Of a stretch of DNA of 5,360 nt, positions 1 through 5,360 are shown in pieces. Source of the DNA: Clostridiales bacterium (GTDB lineage: Bacteria > Bacillota > Clostridia > Lachnospirales > CAG-274); assembly GCA_021203425.1 (NCBI GenBank), contig JAJQBF010000298.1, positions 1 through 5,360 on the forward strand, in the 5' to 3' direction. How positions within the stretch are numbered: the first letter of the stretch is position 1; the number at the start of each line of letters is the position of its first letter. A model generated the notes under the pieces. It did no database searches. It worked only from the letters and a program-made list of their open reading frames with translations, and was not told where the DNA came from. The translations under genes were made by a program, and so were the position numbers.

Positions 1-3
1 ATA

Positions 4-29
4 CATATAAATATTATATGAATTTTTTA
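4..29 (+). repeat. AT-only inverted repeat followed by a T run
   Basis: A 7-bp perfect inverted repeat, CATATAA and TTATATG, is separated by three bases. Six Ts follow it closely on the plus strand at 23-28. The shape resembles a factor-independent terminator for a plus-strand gene left of the window. The stem is almost entirely A-T, so it would be weak, and AT-rich intergenic DNA gives such patterns by chance. It lies just beyond the stop codon of the minus-strand small gene and is not a good terminator for that strand. Confidence 0.2.
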
Positions 30-40
30 GAATATATATT

Positions 41-163
41 TCAGCCCATATTAACAAAACCCGCCGCAAAAGGCGCAACAACGCTTAATATCATAACAAT
101 AATAACAACGGCGGCAATAATTCTTGCCAGTTTTTGTCTTTGCTGAGAATTCATTCTTTTCAT
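41..163 (-). CDS. 40-residue single-pass membrane micro-protein, unrecognised family
   Basis: The minus strand from the CAT at 161-163 to the TCA at 41-43 encodes 40 residues, starting MKRMNSQQRQKLAR and ending FAAGFVNMG. The first 14 residues are strongly basic (K2, R3, R9, K11, R14). They are followed by an unbroken hydrophobic run, about residues 15-31 (IIAAVVIIVMILSVVAP), so it should be a single membrane helix with the basic end in the cytoplasm. Upstream are a GGGGG ribosome binding site at 176-180 (12 nt spacing, rather long) and an extended -10 promoter at 210-238. Met4 is an alternative start but lies even further from the binding site. No export cleavage site is evident, so it is more likely a membrane-retained peptide than a secreted one. 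I do not recognise the family and assign no function. It is divergent from the pheST operon. The promoter, binding site and membrane pattern together support a real gene. Confidence 0.6.
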   Translation of the reverse strand: MKRMNSQQRQKLARIIAAVVIIVMILSVVAPFAAGFVNMG

Positions 164-209
164 TTTTTTTTATATCCCCCAAACTTTGTTAAGTTTTTTT
201 GCTATAAGA

Positions 210-238
210 ATTATACCACAGAGAAGATAAAAGTGCAA
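210..238 (-). promoter_or_regulatory. Extended -10 sigma-A promoter for the 40-residue gene
   Basis: Read on the minus strand, TATAAT (210-215) is preceded by TGG, giving the extended -10 form TGnTATAAT. A TTGCAC -35 element lies at 233-238 with a 17-nt spacer. The -35 matches consensus only in TTG, which is tolerable with an extended -10. Transcription should start near 203, leaving a leader of about 40 nt before the small gene's ATG. Confidence 0.6.
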
Positions 239-263
239 TAATAAAATTATGAATAAATGGCTT

Positions 264-273
264 GGCAAAATTT
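264..273 (+). repeat. Direct repeat GGCAAAATTT, copy 1
   Basis: This 10-base word recurs exactly at 350-359, where it lies within the spacer of the pheST promoter. The copy here extends to an imperfect dyad, GCAAAATTTGC (265-275). Two copies so placed could be a repressor binding pair, but AT-rich words recur easily and no known operator is recognised. Confidence 0.25.
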
Positions 274-302
274 GCGGTTTGAGCTAAATAAACTCACAGG
301 GC

Positions 303-312
303 GGCAGCTGCC
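303..312. repeat. Perfect 10-bp palindrome GGCAGCTGCC
   Basis: This is a self-complementary GC-rich word in an otherwise AT-rich divergent intergenic region, 26 nt upstream of the pheST -35 element. Partial symmetry continues outward (CAGG at 297-300, CCTG at 311-314). It could be a dyad operator or part of an upstream structure. No T run follows, so it is not a terminator. Confidence 0.3.
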
Positions 313-338
313 TGATTTTCAATTCATTAATAATTTGC

Positions 339-367
339 TTGACATAAGAGGCAAAATTTTGTATAAT
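339..367 (+). promoter_or_regulatory. Consensus sigma-A promoter of the pheST operon
   Basis: TTGACA at 339-344 and TATAAT at 362-367 are both perfect consensus hexamers separated by exactly 17 nt. Initiation is expected at about 373-375, roughly a dozen bases before the T-box stem I. A promoter this strong suits a housekeeping operon whose output is throttled later, at the leader terminator. The spacer contains copy 2 of the GGCAAAATTT repeat (350-359). Confidence 0.9.
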
Positions 368-574
368 CTGAGTAGTTGAAAATACAGCGGCTGTGATGAC
401 GAGAGTACCTTTCTCGGAAGTAAAAGAAATGAAACGCCGAAGGCTGAAAGCGTTTCTTATGTTAAGAGTTTGGGAAGTTCACGTCGGAGCCTGCTCCCTG
501 AAAATAAATATAAGTAGGGGAGTACGGGTTGTTTCCGTTAAAGAACTGTTAAAGTGCAGGCTTTGCTTGAATTT

Positions 575-601
575 GGGTGGTACCGCGGTTTACGTCGTCC
601 C
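575..601 (+). promoter_or_regulatory. T-box antiterminator element
   Basis: The conserved core GGGTGGTACCGCGG begins at 575. Following the known antiterminator fold, helix A1 is GGG (575-577) with CCC (599-601). The seven-base bulge is UGGUACC (578-584), and helix A2 is GCGG (585-588) with UCGU (595-598), including two G-U pairs. UGGU (578-581) is complementary to an ACCA tRNA 3' end, so it predicts discriminator base A, as expected for bacterial tRNA-Phe. An uncharged acceptor end would pair here and stabilise this fold at the expense of the terminator. Confidence 0.85.
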
Positions 602-624
602 TTAGAAGGCAGAAGTCTTTTTTT
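593..624 (+). terminator. Leader terminator of the T-box, imperfectly paired
   Basis: The T-box is followed by seven consecutive Ts at 618-624, as expected for a leader terminator. The preceding hairpin is poor. The clearest pairing is CCUU (600-603) with AAGG (606-609) around only two bases, with a broken extension (U598-A611, C596-G612, U595-A613, C593-G615). It overlaps the 3' half of the antiterminator (595-601), so the two folds would compete. Position and T run support the call, but the weak stem leaves the exact structure uncertain. Confidence 0.5.
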
Positions 625-641
625 ATTGAATACAACGTCAG

Positions 642-647
642 AAAGGA
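642..647 (+). promoter_or_regulatory. Ribosome binding site fixing the pheS start at 656
   Basis: AAAGGA lies 8 nt before the ATG at 656. It decides against the in-frame ATG at 554, which lies inside the T-box leader ahead of the terminator and would add 34 residues foreign to PheS. An ATG at 648 abuts the site and opens only a three-codon frame overlapping the pheS start. Confidence 0.8.
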
Positions 648-655
648 ATGTTTTT

Positions 656-1681
656 ATGAAAGACAAATTACTGGAGGTAAAAGAAAAAGCTCTTAAAAAT
701 CTTTCAAATGTTTCCGATTTAAACCAGCTTGACGAAATAAGAATTAAGCTGTTCGGAAAGAAAGGTGAGCTTACCTCACTTATGAAGGGTATGGGAAAGC
801 TCTCCAAAGAAGAAAGACCGGCTATGGGTCAGCTTGCCAATGAAGTAAGGTCTTCTATTGAAAGAGAAATGGAGAAGTCGAAAAGCCGTCTTGAACAGCA
901 GGCTATGGCTTTTAAGCTTAAAAAAGAGAAAATCGATGTAACGATGCCGGGGAAAATTTCACGAATCGGTCACAGACACCCTATGAATCTTGTTATAGAC
1001 GAGATTAAAAATATATTTATAGGTATGGGCTATGAAATAGCAGAAGGTCCCGAAGTCGAAGACACATATTATAACTTTACCGCCCTTAATATACCTCCGG
1101 GACATACGGCAAGAGACGAACAGGATACCTTCTATGTTGAAGGAGAGGGCGACTTCCTTTTAAGAACCCAGACTTCACCTATGCAGGTAAGAGTTATGGA
1201 AACAAGAAAGCCCCCGATCAGAATTATTGCCCCGGGAAGAGTTTACCGTTCAGACGAAGTAGACGCAACTCATTCACCTATTTTCCATCAGCTTGAAGGT
1301 CTTGTTATCGACAAGGGCGTAACAATGGGAGACTTAAAGGGCGCCTTAGAGGTTTTCGCAAAGCAGCTTTTCGGCGAAGACACAAAGGTTCGTTTCCGTC
1401 CTCATCATTTCCCCTTTACAGAGCCTTCTGCCGAAATGGATGCTACCTGTTTCGGCTGCGGAGGAAAGGGCTGCCGTATATGTAAGGACAGCGGCTGGAT
1501 TGAGATGCTGGGCTGCGGTATGATTCACCCCAAGGTTTTGGAAATGTCGGGTATCGACCCCAATGTTTACTCCGGCTTTGCCTTCGGTATGGGTTTAGAG
1601 AGAGTAACCATGCAGAGATACGGCATAAACGACCTTAGACTGTTGTTCGAGAATGACGCTAAGTTTTTAAAGCAGTTCTGA
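656..1681 (+). CDS. pheS: Phenylalanine--tRNA ligase alpha subunit
   Basis: This is the catalytic subunit of cytoplasmic (alpha-beta)2 phenylalanyl-tRNA synthetase, which uses ATP to attach Phe to tRNA-Phe. The 341 residues are the usual bacterial length. Residues 1 to about 85 are a charged helical coiled-coil arm that contacts tRNA. The class II catalytic core follows. Motif 2 includes GRVYR (R195, R198) followed by SDEVDATHSPIFHQLEG, and motif 3 is GFAFGMGLERV with R316. A309 corresponds to E. coli Ala294 in the Phe pocket, so normal side-chain selection is expected. Cysteines C265, C268, C273 and C276 form a CxxC-x4-CxxC cluster known from Firmicutes PheS but absent in E. coli, possibly a metal site. 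The start at 656 is set by AAAGGA at 642-647. It is the first gene after the tRNA-Phe T-box, and pheT begins 18 nt after its stop. No damage is seen. Confidence 0.98.
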   Translation: MKDKLLEVKEKALKNLSNVSDLNQLDEIRIKLFGKKGELTSLMKGMGKLSKEERPAMGQLANEVRSSIEREMEKSKSRLEQQAMAFKLKKEKIDVTMPGKISRIGHRHPMNLVIDEIKNIFIGMGYEIAEGPEVEDTYYNFTALNIPPGHTARDEQDTFYVEGEGDFLLRTQTSPMQVRVMETRKPPIRIIAPGRVYRSDEVDATHSPIFHQLEGLVIDKGVTMGDLKGALEVFAKQLFGEDTKVRFRPHHFPFTEPSAEMDATCFGCGGKGCRICKDSGWIEMLGCGMIHPKVLEMSGIDPNVYSGFAFGMGLERVTMQRYGINDLRLLFENDAKFLKQF

Positions 1682-1699
1682 TTTGGAGGGATATAGAAG

Positions 1700-4108
1700 A
1701 TGGATTTACCGATCAAATGGTTAAAAGAATATGTTGATTTGGACTGTGACATAAACACATTTATGGATACAATCACTATGGCAGGTCAGAAGGTTGAAGG
1801 TCTTGCTGACAATGTATGCAACAGAGCAAAGGCTATAGATAAGGTTGTTGTAGGAAGAATCGAAAAAATAGAGAAACACCCCGACACCGACAAGCTTGTT
1901 GTTTGTCAGGTTAATGTTGGTAAAGAAGAAAATATTCAGATTGTAACAGGGGCGCCAAATGTTTTCGAAGGGGCTTATGTTCCCGTTGCTCTTGACGGCT
2001 CAACTCTTGCAAATGATGTTAAAATCAAAAAGGGCAAGCTGAGAGGTGTTGCTTCAAACGGTATGATGTGTTCTGTTGAAGAACTGGGCTTTACGACCCA
2101 CGATTTCCCCGATGTGCCTGAATATGGAATTTACATTTTCAGCGGCGAGCCTGAGCTGGGAGCAGATGTTAAAGAGCTTATGGAGCTTACAGACGATGTT
2201 ATTGAATTTGAAATAACAAACAACCGCCCCGACTGCTACAGTATTTTGGGTCTTGCAAGAGAAACGGCGGCAGCCTTCAGAAAGCCCTTTAAATATCCTG
2301 AAATTACGGTAAAGGCAGAGGCAGAGGGAAATTCTGCTGATTTCGTTACCGTTGAGATTAAAAACCCGGAGCTTTGCCCCAGATATATAGGCAGAGTTGT
2401 TAAAAACGTAAAGGTAGAGCCTTCGCCCCTTTGGCTCCGTCACAGACTTACGGCGGCAGGTGTAAGACCTATTAACAATATCGTTGATATTACAAACTAT
2501 GTTATGCTTGAAATGGGTCAGCCTATGCACGCTTTCGACATAGACACAATTGAAGAAGGCAGAATTATAATAAGAAATGCGGAAGACGGAGAGCAGTTTA
2601 CAACTCTTGACGGTCAGAAGAGAGTTTTAGACTCTTCTATGCTTGTAATTTCAGACCCCAACAAGGCAGTAGCCATTGCCGGAGTTATGGGCGGTGAAAA
2701 CTCAAAGGTTTCCCCCAATGCAGCGGCTATTCTCTTCGAGTCTGCAAACTTTAACGGTCCCAATATAAGAATTACGGCTAAAAAACTGGGTATGAGAACA
2801 GATGCTTCTGCTAAATATGAAAAAGGTCTTGACCCCAACACAGCTTTAGACGCTGTAAACAGAGCTGTTCAGCTTGTTGAAATGTTAGGCTGCGGCGAGG
2901 TTGTCCCCGGTATGGTAGACTGCTATCCCAACAAGAGAGAAAGCTGGGAGGTTCCCTATTCGGCAGAAAGCATTAACAAGCTTATAGGCTTTAATCTTTC
3001 CGACCAAGAGATGATTGACATATTTAAGCTTATCGAGGTTGAGGCAGACGGTAAGACAGCGAAAATCCCCACGTTCAGACCCGACCTTGAGTCAGAGGCA
3101 GACCTTGCGGAGGAAGCAGCACGTTTTTACGGTTATGACAAAATAGAGACAACTCTTGCGGCAGGAACACCTACCTGCGGAAAGAGGAGCCGTTCACAGA
3201 TTATAGAGGATAAAATTGCCGAAACTATGGTGGCTGTAGGTTTCTCTGAGGCTATGACATTCTCATTTGAAAGCCCCAAGGTATTTGACAAGCTTTCAAT
3301 AGCCAAGGACAGCCCCTTAAGAAAGGCAGTAAGAATAACTAACCCCTTGGGGGAGGACTTCAGCGTTATGCGTACACAGACAGTAAACGCTATGCTTAAC
3401 AGCCTTTCTACAAACTATAACAGAAGAAACAGCTCCTGTTATCTTTTTGAAACGGGAAAGGTTTATATCCCCGAGGAAACACCCCTTAAGAAACTGCCTG
3501 ATGAAATCCCCACTTTAACAATAGGTATGTACGGCAGCGACTGTGACTTCTACACATTAAAGGGAGTTATTGAAGAGCTGACAGAGGTTTTGGGCTTTAA
3601 GTCTAAGGCTTATTATCTGCCAAAGTCAGACATACCCTTTATGCACCCCGGAAGACTTGCCGAAGTATTTGCAGGAAATGACAGTATAGGTTATCTCGGT
3701 GAGGTTCACCCTCAGACATTAAAGAATTATTCAATAGGTACAAAGGCTTATATTGCCGTTATAAATATGGCTAAACTTATTGAATACACAACATTTGAAC
3801 ACAGCTTTAAGCCTTTGCCCAAATATCCGGCTGTTGAAAGAGATATTGCTATGCTGGTTAAGGACGAGGTTACCGTTAAGGAAATCGAGGACGTTATAAG
3901 AAACAAAGGCGGAAAGCATCTTGAAAGTGTTAAACTGTTTGATGTTTACAAGGGCGCTCAAATTGAAGAGGGCTTTAAGTCTGTTGCATACAGCATAAAG
4001 TTCAGAGCCTCCGACAGAACTCTTACAGATGAAGAAGTAAACAAGCCCGTTGAAAAGATTCTTAAAGAACTTAAGGAAAAACTGGGCGCAGAATTGAGAG
4101 ATAAATAA
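1700..4108 (+). CDS. pheT: Phenylalanine--tRNA ligase beta subunit
   Basis: This is the beta subunit of phenylalanyl-tRNA synthetase. It completes the tetramer, binds tRNA and hydrolyses mischarged Tyr-tRNA-Phe. The 802 residues are full length for the long bacterial form. Domains in order: an N-terminal segment; an OB-fold tRNA-binding domain (about 45-155, with VVGRIEKIEKHPDTDKL and KGKLRGVASNGMMCS); the B3/4 editing domain (about 222-390); B5 (about 415-482); a catalytic-like core without catalytic residues (about 490-690); and a C-terminal ferredoxin-like anticodon-binding domain (about 703-801, starting FKPLPKYPAVERDIAML). The editing pocket looks intact: GQPMHAFD carries H277, the counterpart of E. 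coli His261, and GVMGGE ends at E333. The start is supported by GGAGGG at 1685-1690 with 9 nt spacing. It is co-transcribed with pheS, so the subunits are made together under T-box control. No frameshift or truncation is seen. Confidence 0.98.
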   Translation: MDLPIKWLKEYVDLDCDINTFMDTITMAGQKVEGLADNVCNRAKAIDKVVVGRIEKIEKHPDTDKLVVCQVNVGKEENIQIVTGAPNVFEGAYVPVALDGSTLANDVKIKKGKLRGVASNGMMCSVEELGFTTHDFPDVPEYGIYIFSGEPELGADVKELMELTDDVIEFEITNNRPDCYSILGLARETAAAFRKPFKYPEITVKAEAEGNSADFVTVEIKNPELCPRYIGRVVKNVKVEPSPLWLRHRLTAAGVRPINNIVDITNYVMLEMGQPMHAFDIDTIEEGRIIIRNAEDGEQFTTLDGQKRVLDSSMLVISDPNKAVAIAGVMGGENSKVSPNAAAILFESANFNGPNIRITAKKLGMRTDASAKYEKGLDPNTALDAVNRAVQLVEMLGCGEVVPGMVDCYPNKRESWEVPYSAESINKLIGFNLSDQEMIDIFKLIEVEADGKTAKIPTFRPDLESEADLAEEAARFYGYDKIETTLAAGTPTCGKRSRSQIIEDKIAETMVAVGFSEAMTFSFESPKVFDKLSIAKDSPLRKAVRITNPLGEDFSVMRTQTVNAMLNSLSTNYNRRNSSCYLFETGKVYIPEETPLKKLPDEIPTLTIGMYGSDCDFYTLKGVIEELTEVLGFKSKAYYLPKSDIPFMHPGRLAEVFAGNDSIGYLGEVHPQTLKNYSIGTKAYIAVINMAKLIEYTTFEHSFKPLPKYPAVERDIAMLVKDEVTVKEIEDVIRNKGGKHLESVKLFDVYKGAQIEEGFKSVAYSIKFRASDRTLTDEEVNKPVEKILKELKEKLGAELRDK

Positions 4109-4127
4109 TTATCTTTAAGGAGAATGA

Positions 4128-5270
4128 ATGATTAAGAAAGTTTTATCAATTTTTTTAGCAGGAGCGGTTTGCCTCTGCGGAACTGGCTCTTTTTATGCCG
4201 AGGAAAGCGGTTCGGAAACAGCCGTTAAGGTAGACATAAAGAGCTATAACGAGGCAGGAGCCACTGTCTATGAAATAACCGGCTATGAAATTAACGACCG
4301 TCTGTGTATTGCTCCTCAGAATTTAAGCTATATTCTTAAGGATACTGAGTGCAGCTTTGCCTTAATCTCCGACTTTGAAAATATGACTGTCAGAGTCGAT
4401 AAAAACGGCGGCTACATAGGAGAAGAGCCTTATTTAAATGACGGCGACAATAACCCGGTCTATACGGTTTCCGATTTAACCTATATTGTAGGTGAGGAAA
4501 GCTGTAATATACCCTCCTACACAATAGACGGGGTTGTATATTCCGAAATAAGAAGTCTGGCAGAGCCTCTCGGTTATGACCTTGAGTGGAACCCCATATA
4601 TAAGAGTGTCACTTTTACAGAAACAGACAAAACCGAGGCAATTGCTTTGATTTATACATCAAAAGCAGTCTTTTCCGTAAGCGGAAAGCCCGTTTGTTTT
4701 ACATTTGATGATGGTCCCACACCGGAAAATACAGACAGACTTCTTGCGGCTTTATCAGCCGTAGACGGTCACGCAACATTTTTTGTAGTAGGGGAGAGAG
4801 TGGGAACCTATCCTGAGCTTGTAAAGCATATTTACGAGCAGGACAGCCAAATAGGAAACCACAGCTACAGCCACGCAACTCTGACTTATTTGGGGGCTGA
4901 CGGAGTACGCAGTCAGATTTATAAAACGTCAAATGCTGTTTATGATGCCGCAGGGGTTTACCCTTACATAGGAAGGGCGCCCGGGGGAGCCATAAACGCA
5001 GCAGTTAAAAGTGCCGTCAATATAGAGTGGTTTAACTGGAACGTAGACACAAATGACTGGAGATACAGAGATTCCGACTATATATATAATTACGTGCTTA
5101 ACAATATAAAAGAAGGGGACGTAATTCTTATGCATGACCTCTATAAAACAACGGTTACGGCTGTTGAAAGACTTCTTCCCGTTCTTAAGGAACAGGGCTA
5201 CTGTTTCGTCACAATTGACGAAATGGCTCAGTTAAAGGGCGGATATGAAAATATTCCCGGTCATATGTAA
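4128..5270 (+). CDS. Exported polysaccharide deacetylase (NodB domain) with N-terminal stalk-type domain
   Basis: This is a predicted secreted carbohydrate esterase 4 enzyme. Such enzymes remove N-acetyl groups from peptidoglycan or other glycans outside the cell. Of 380 residues, 1 to about 24 form a signal peptide (KK, then a hydrophobic stretch, likely cleaved near SFYA-EES). Residues about 45-165 resemble the copper amine oxidase N-terminal-like stalk domain common in clostridial wall proteins, ending in IRSLAEPLGYDLEWNPIYKSVTF. The NodB domain spans about 186-372. Its motifs are complete: TFDDGP (192-197, base D194, metal ligand D195), HSYSH (H245, H249), RAPGG (283-287), DTNDW (307-311) and LMHD (334-337, catalytic H336). 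AAGGAG at 4117-4122 sets the start; the overlapping ATG at 4124 stops after three codons. It follows pheT by 19 nt without a terminator, so it probably shares the T-box transcript. The true substrate (peptidoglycan GlcNAc or MurNAc, or other) cannot be read from sequence. No lipobox fits C15 or C17. Confidence 0.93.
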   Translation: MIKKVLSIFLAGAVCLCGTGSFYAEESGSETAVKVDIKSYNEAGATVYEITGYEINDRLCIAPQNLSYILKDTECSFALISDFENMTVRVDKNGGYIGEEPYLNDGDNNPVYTVSDLTYIVGEESCNIPSYTIDGVVYSEIRSLAEPLGYDLEWNPIYKSVTFTETDKTEAIALIYTSKAVFSVSGKPVCFTFDDGPTPENTDRLLAALSAVDGHATFFVVGERVGTYPELVKHIYEQDSQIGNHSYSHATLTYLGADGVRSQIYKTSNAVYDAAGVYPYIGRAPGGAINAAVKSAVNIEWFNWNVDTNDWRYRDSDYIYNYVLNNIKEGDVILMHDLYKTTVTAVERLLPVLKEQGYCFVTIDEMAQLKGGYENIPGHM

Positions 5271-5299
5271 AATTATTTAAAACAAAAAAGGATAGAAAG

Positions 5300-5306
5300 A
5301 TGAACC
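5300..5306 (+). pseudogene. 5' stub of a gene apparently interrupted by an insertion sequence
   Basis: AAAAGGA (5286-5292) lies 7 nt before the ATG at 5300, a textbook start 29 nt after the deacetylase stop. Only Met, Asn and one base of codon 3 precede the IS-like terminus at 5307; reading on gives a stop at 5312-5314 (MNLI). The simplest reading is a former third or fourth operon gene split at its start by a transposon, with the body beyond the window. Alternatively the ATG and purine-rich stretch are fortuitous. Identity of the lost gene is unknown. Confidence 0.4.
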
Positions 5307-5360
5307 TGATATAATCCCCTTAGAGTAGACACTTGAAATAACAAAAACATTTCAAAACTA
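5307..5360. mobile_element. Partial insertion sequence terminus, IS3-family-like
   Basis: From 5307 the sequence reads TGATATAATCCCCTTAGAGT and continues AGACA to 5331. The leading TG, the CCCC block and the GTAGACA end are typical of terminal inverted repeats in the IS3 family, recalled from family knowledge rather than a search. No transposase coding is visible before the window ends 54 bases in. A 7-bp inverted repeat, TTGAAAT (5333-5339) and ATTTCAA (5349-5355), sits just inside the terminus. If the call is right, a 3-4 bp target duplication ending at 5306 (for example ACC, 5304-5306) should recur at the far end. Confidence 0.5.

Larger units (their letters stand above)
374..624 (+). promoter_or_regulatory. 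T-box riboswitch leader sensing tRNA-Phe (UUC specifier)
   Basis: The leader controls pheST by binding tRNA-Phe and testing whether it is charged. The stem I base pairs 386-392 with 488-495, with U492 bulged. The kink-turn has bulge UGU (392-394) and sheared pairs G395-A488 and A396-G487. GACG (398-401) then pairs with CGUC (482-485). Next come the S-turn AGUA (404-407) on the 5' side and the specifier UUC (478-480) followed by A481 on the 3' side. UUC is a Phe codon, matching the GAA anticodon. The distal helix pairs GAAACGC (431-437) with GCGUUUC (450-456). A stem III-like hairpin pairs ACGG (524-527) with CCGU (535-538), and the T-box sequence follows at 573-588. The pairings were worked out by eye. 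The specifier agrees with the downstream genes, which makes the assignment firm. The start is the estimated transcription start, and the end is the last T of the terminator run. Confidence 0.95.

Noticed and set aside
393..605. Plus-strand 70-codon open frame upstream of pheS
   Set aside because: It coincides with the structured T-box leader, has no ribosome binding site at its ATG, and encodes nothing recognisable. The conserved T-box RNA elements explain the sequence.
554..655. N-terminal extension of PheS from the in-frame ATG at 554
   Set aside because: These codons lie in the antiterminator and terminator region. PheS homology begins at 656, where a well-spaced AAAGGA ribosome binding site is present.
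648..659. Three-codon frame (MFL, stop) overlapping the pheS start as ATGA
   Set aside because: Its ATG abuts the AAAGGA site with no spacing, so initiation there is unlikely. The arrangement is probably incidental.
2054..2530. 158-codon minus-strand open frame inside pheT
   Set aside because: It is the antisense shadow of highly conserved pheT coding sequence, with no promoter, ribosome binding site or recognisable domain.
4128..4190. Deacetylase as a lipoprotein anchored through Cys15 or Cys17
   Set aside because: Residues before these cysteines (GAV and VCL) do not fit the lipobox, which wants Leu at -3 and Gly, Ala or Ser at -1. An ordinary signal peptide fits better.
5271..5299. Terminator after the deacetylase
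   Set aside because: No inverted repeat followed by a T run is present. The stretch is A-rich and leads into another ribosome binding site.

Overview
The window looks like chromosomal DNA from a Gram-positive Clostridia-type bacterium, possibly a gut Oscillospiraceae or Lachnospiraceae relative. The evidence is moderately low GC, strong AGGAG-like ribosome binding sites, sigma-A promoters, a T-box leader in front of a tRNA synthetase operon, a PheS with the Firmicutes-style cysteine cluster, and a secreted deacetylase with an N-terminal stalk-type domain. Genus cannot be assigned from sequence alone.

Layout. At the left (41-163, minus strand) is an unlisted 40-residue gene for a tiny single-pass membrane peptide, with its own extended -10 promoter (210-238, minus). 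A short divergent intergenic stretch follows, holding a GC palindrome and a 10-base direct repeat. A perfect-consensus promoter (339-367, plus) then drives a tRNA-Phe-responsive T-box leader (about 374-624). The leader shows a kink-turn, a UUC specifier, a stem III-like hairpin, the T-box/antiterminator with UGGU, and an imperfect terminator ending in seven Ts. Next come pheS (656-1681) and pheT (1700-4108), the two subunits of phenylalanyl-tRNA synthetase. Only 19 nt after pheT, with no visible terminator or promoter between, is a gene for an exported NodB-type polysaccharide deacetylase (4128-5270).

Right edge. Downstream of the deacetylase is a well-spaced ribosome binding site and ATG for another gene. 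After two codons and one base it runs into sequence resembling the terminal inverted repeat of an IS3-family insertion sequence (5307 onward). The window ends inside that element.

How it fits together. When uncharged tRNA-Phe accumulates, the leader should form the antiterminator and let transcription proceed into pheS and pheT, and by read-through into the deacetylase. The core of the window is a conventional aminoacyl-tRNA synthetase operon. The less ordinary parts are the micro-membrane protein, the wall-modifying enzyme placed under the T-box, the poorly paired T-box terminator, and the apparent IS disruption of the next gene. I found no evidence of an entirely new system.
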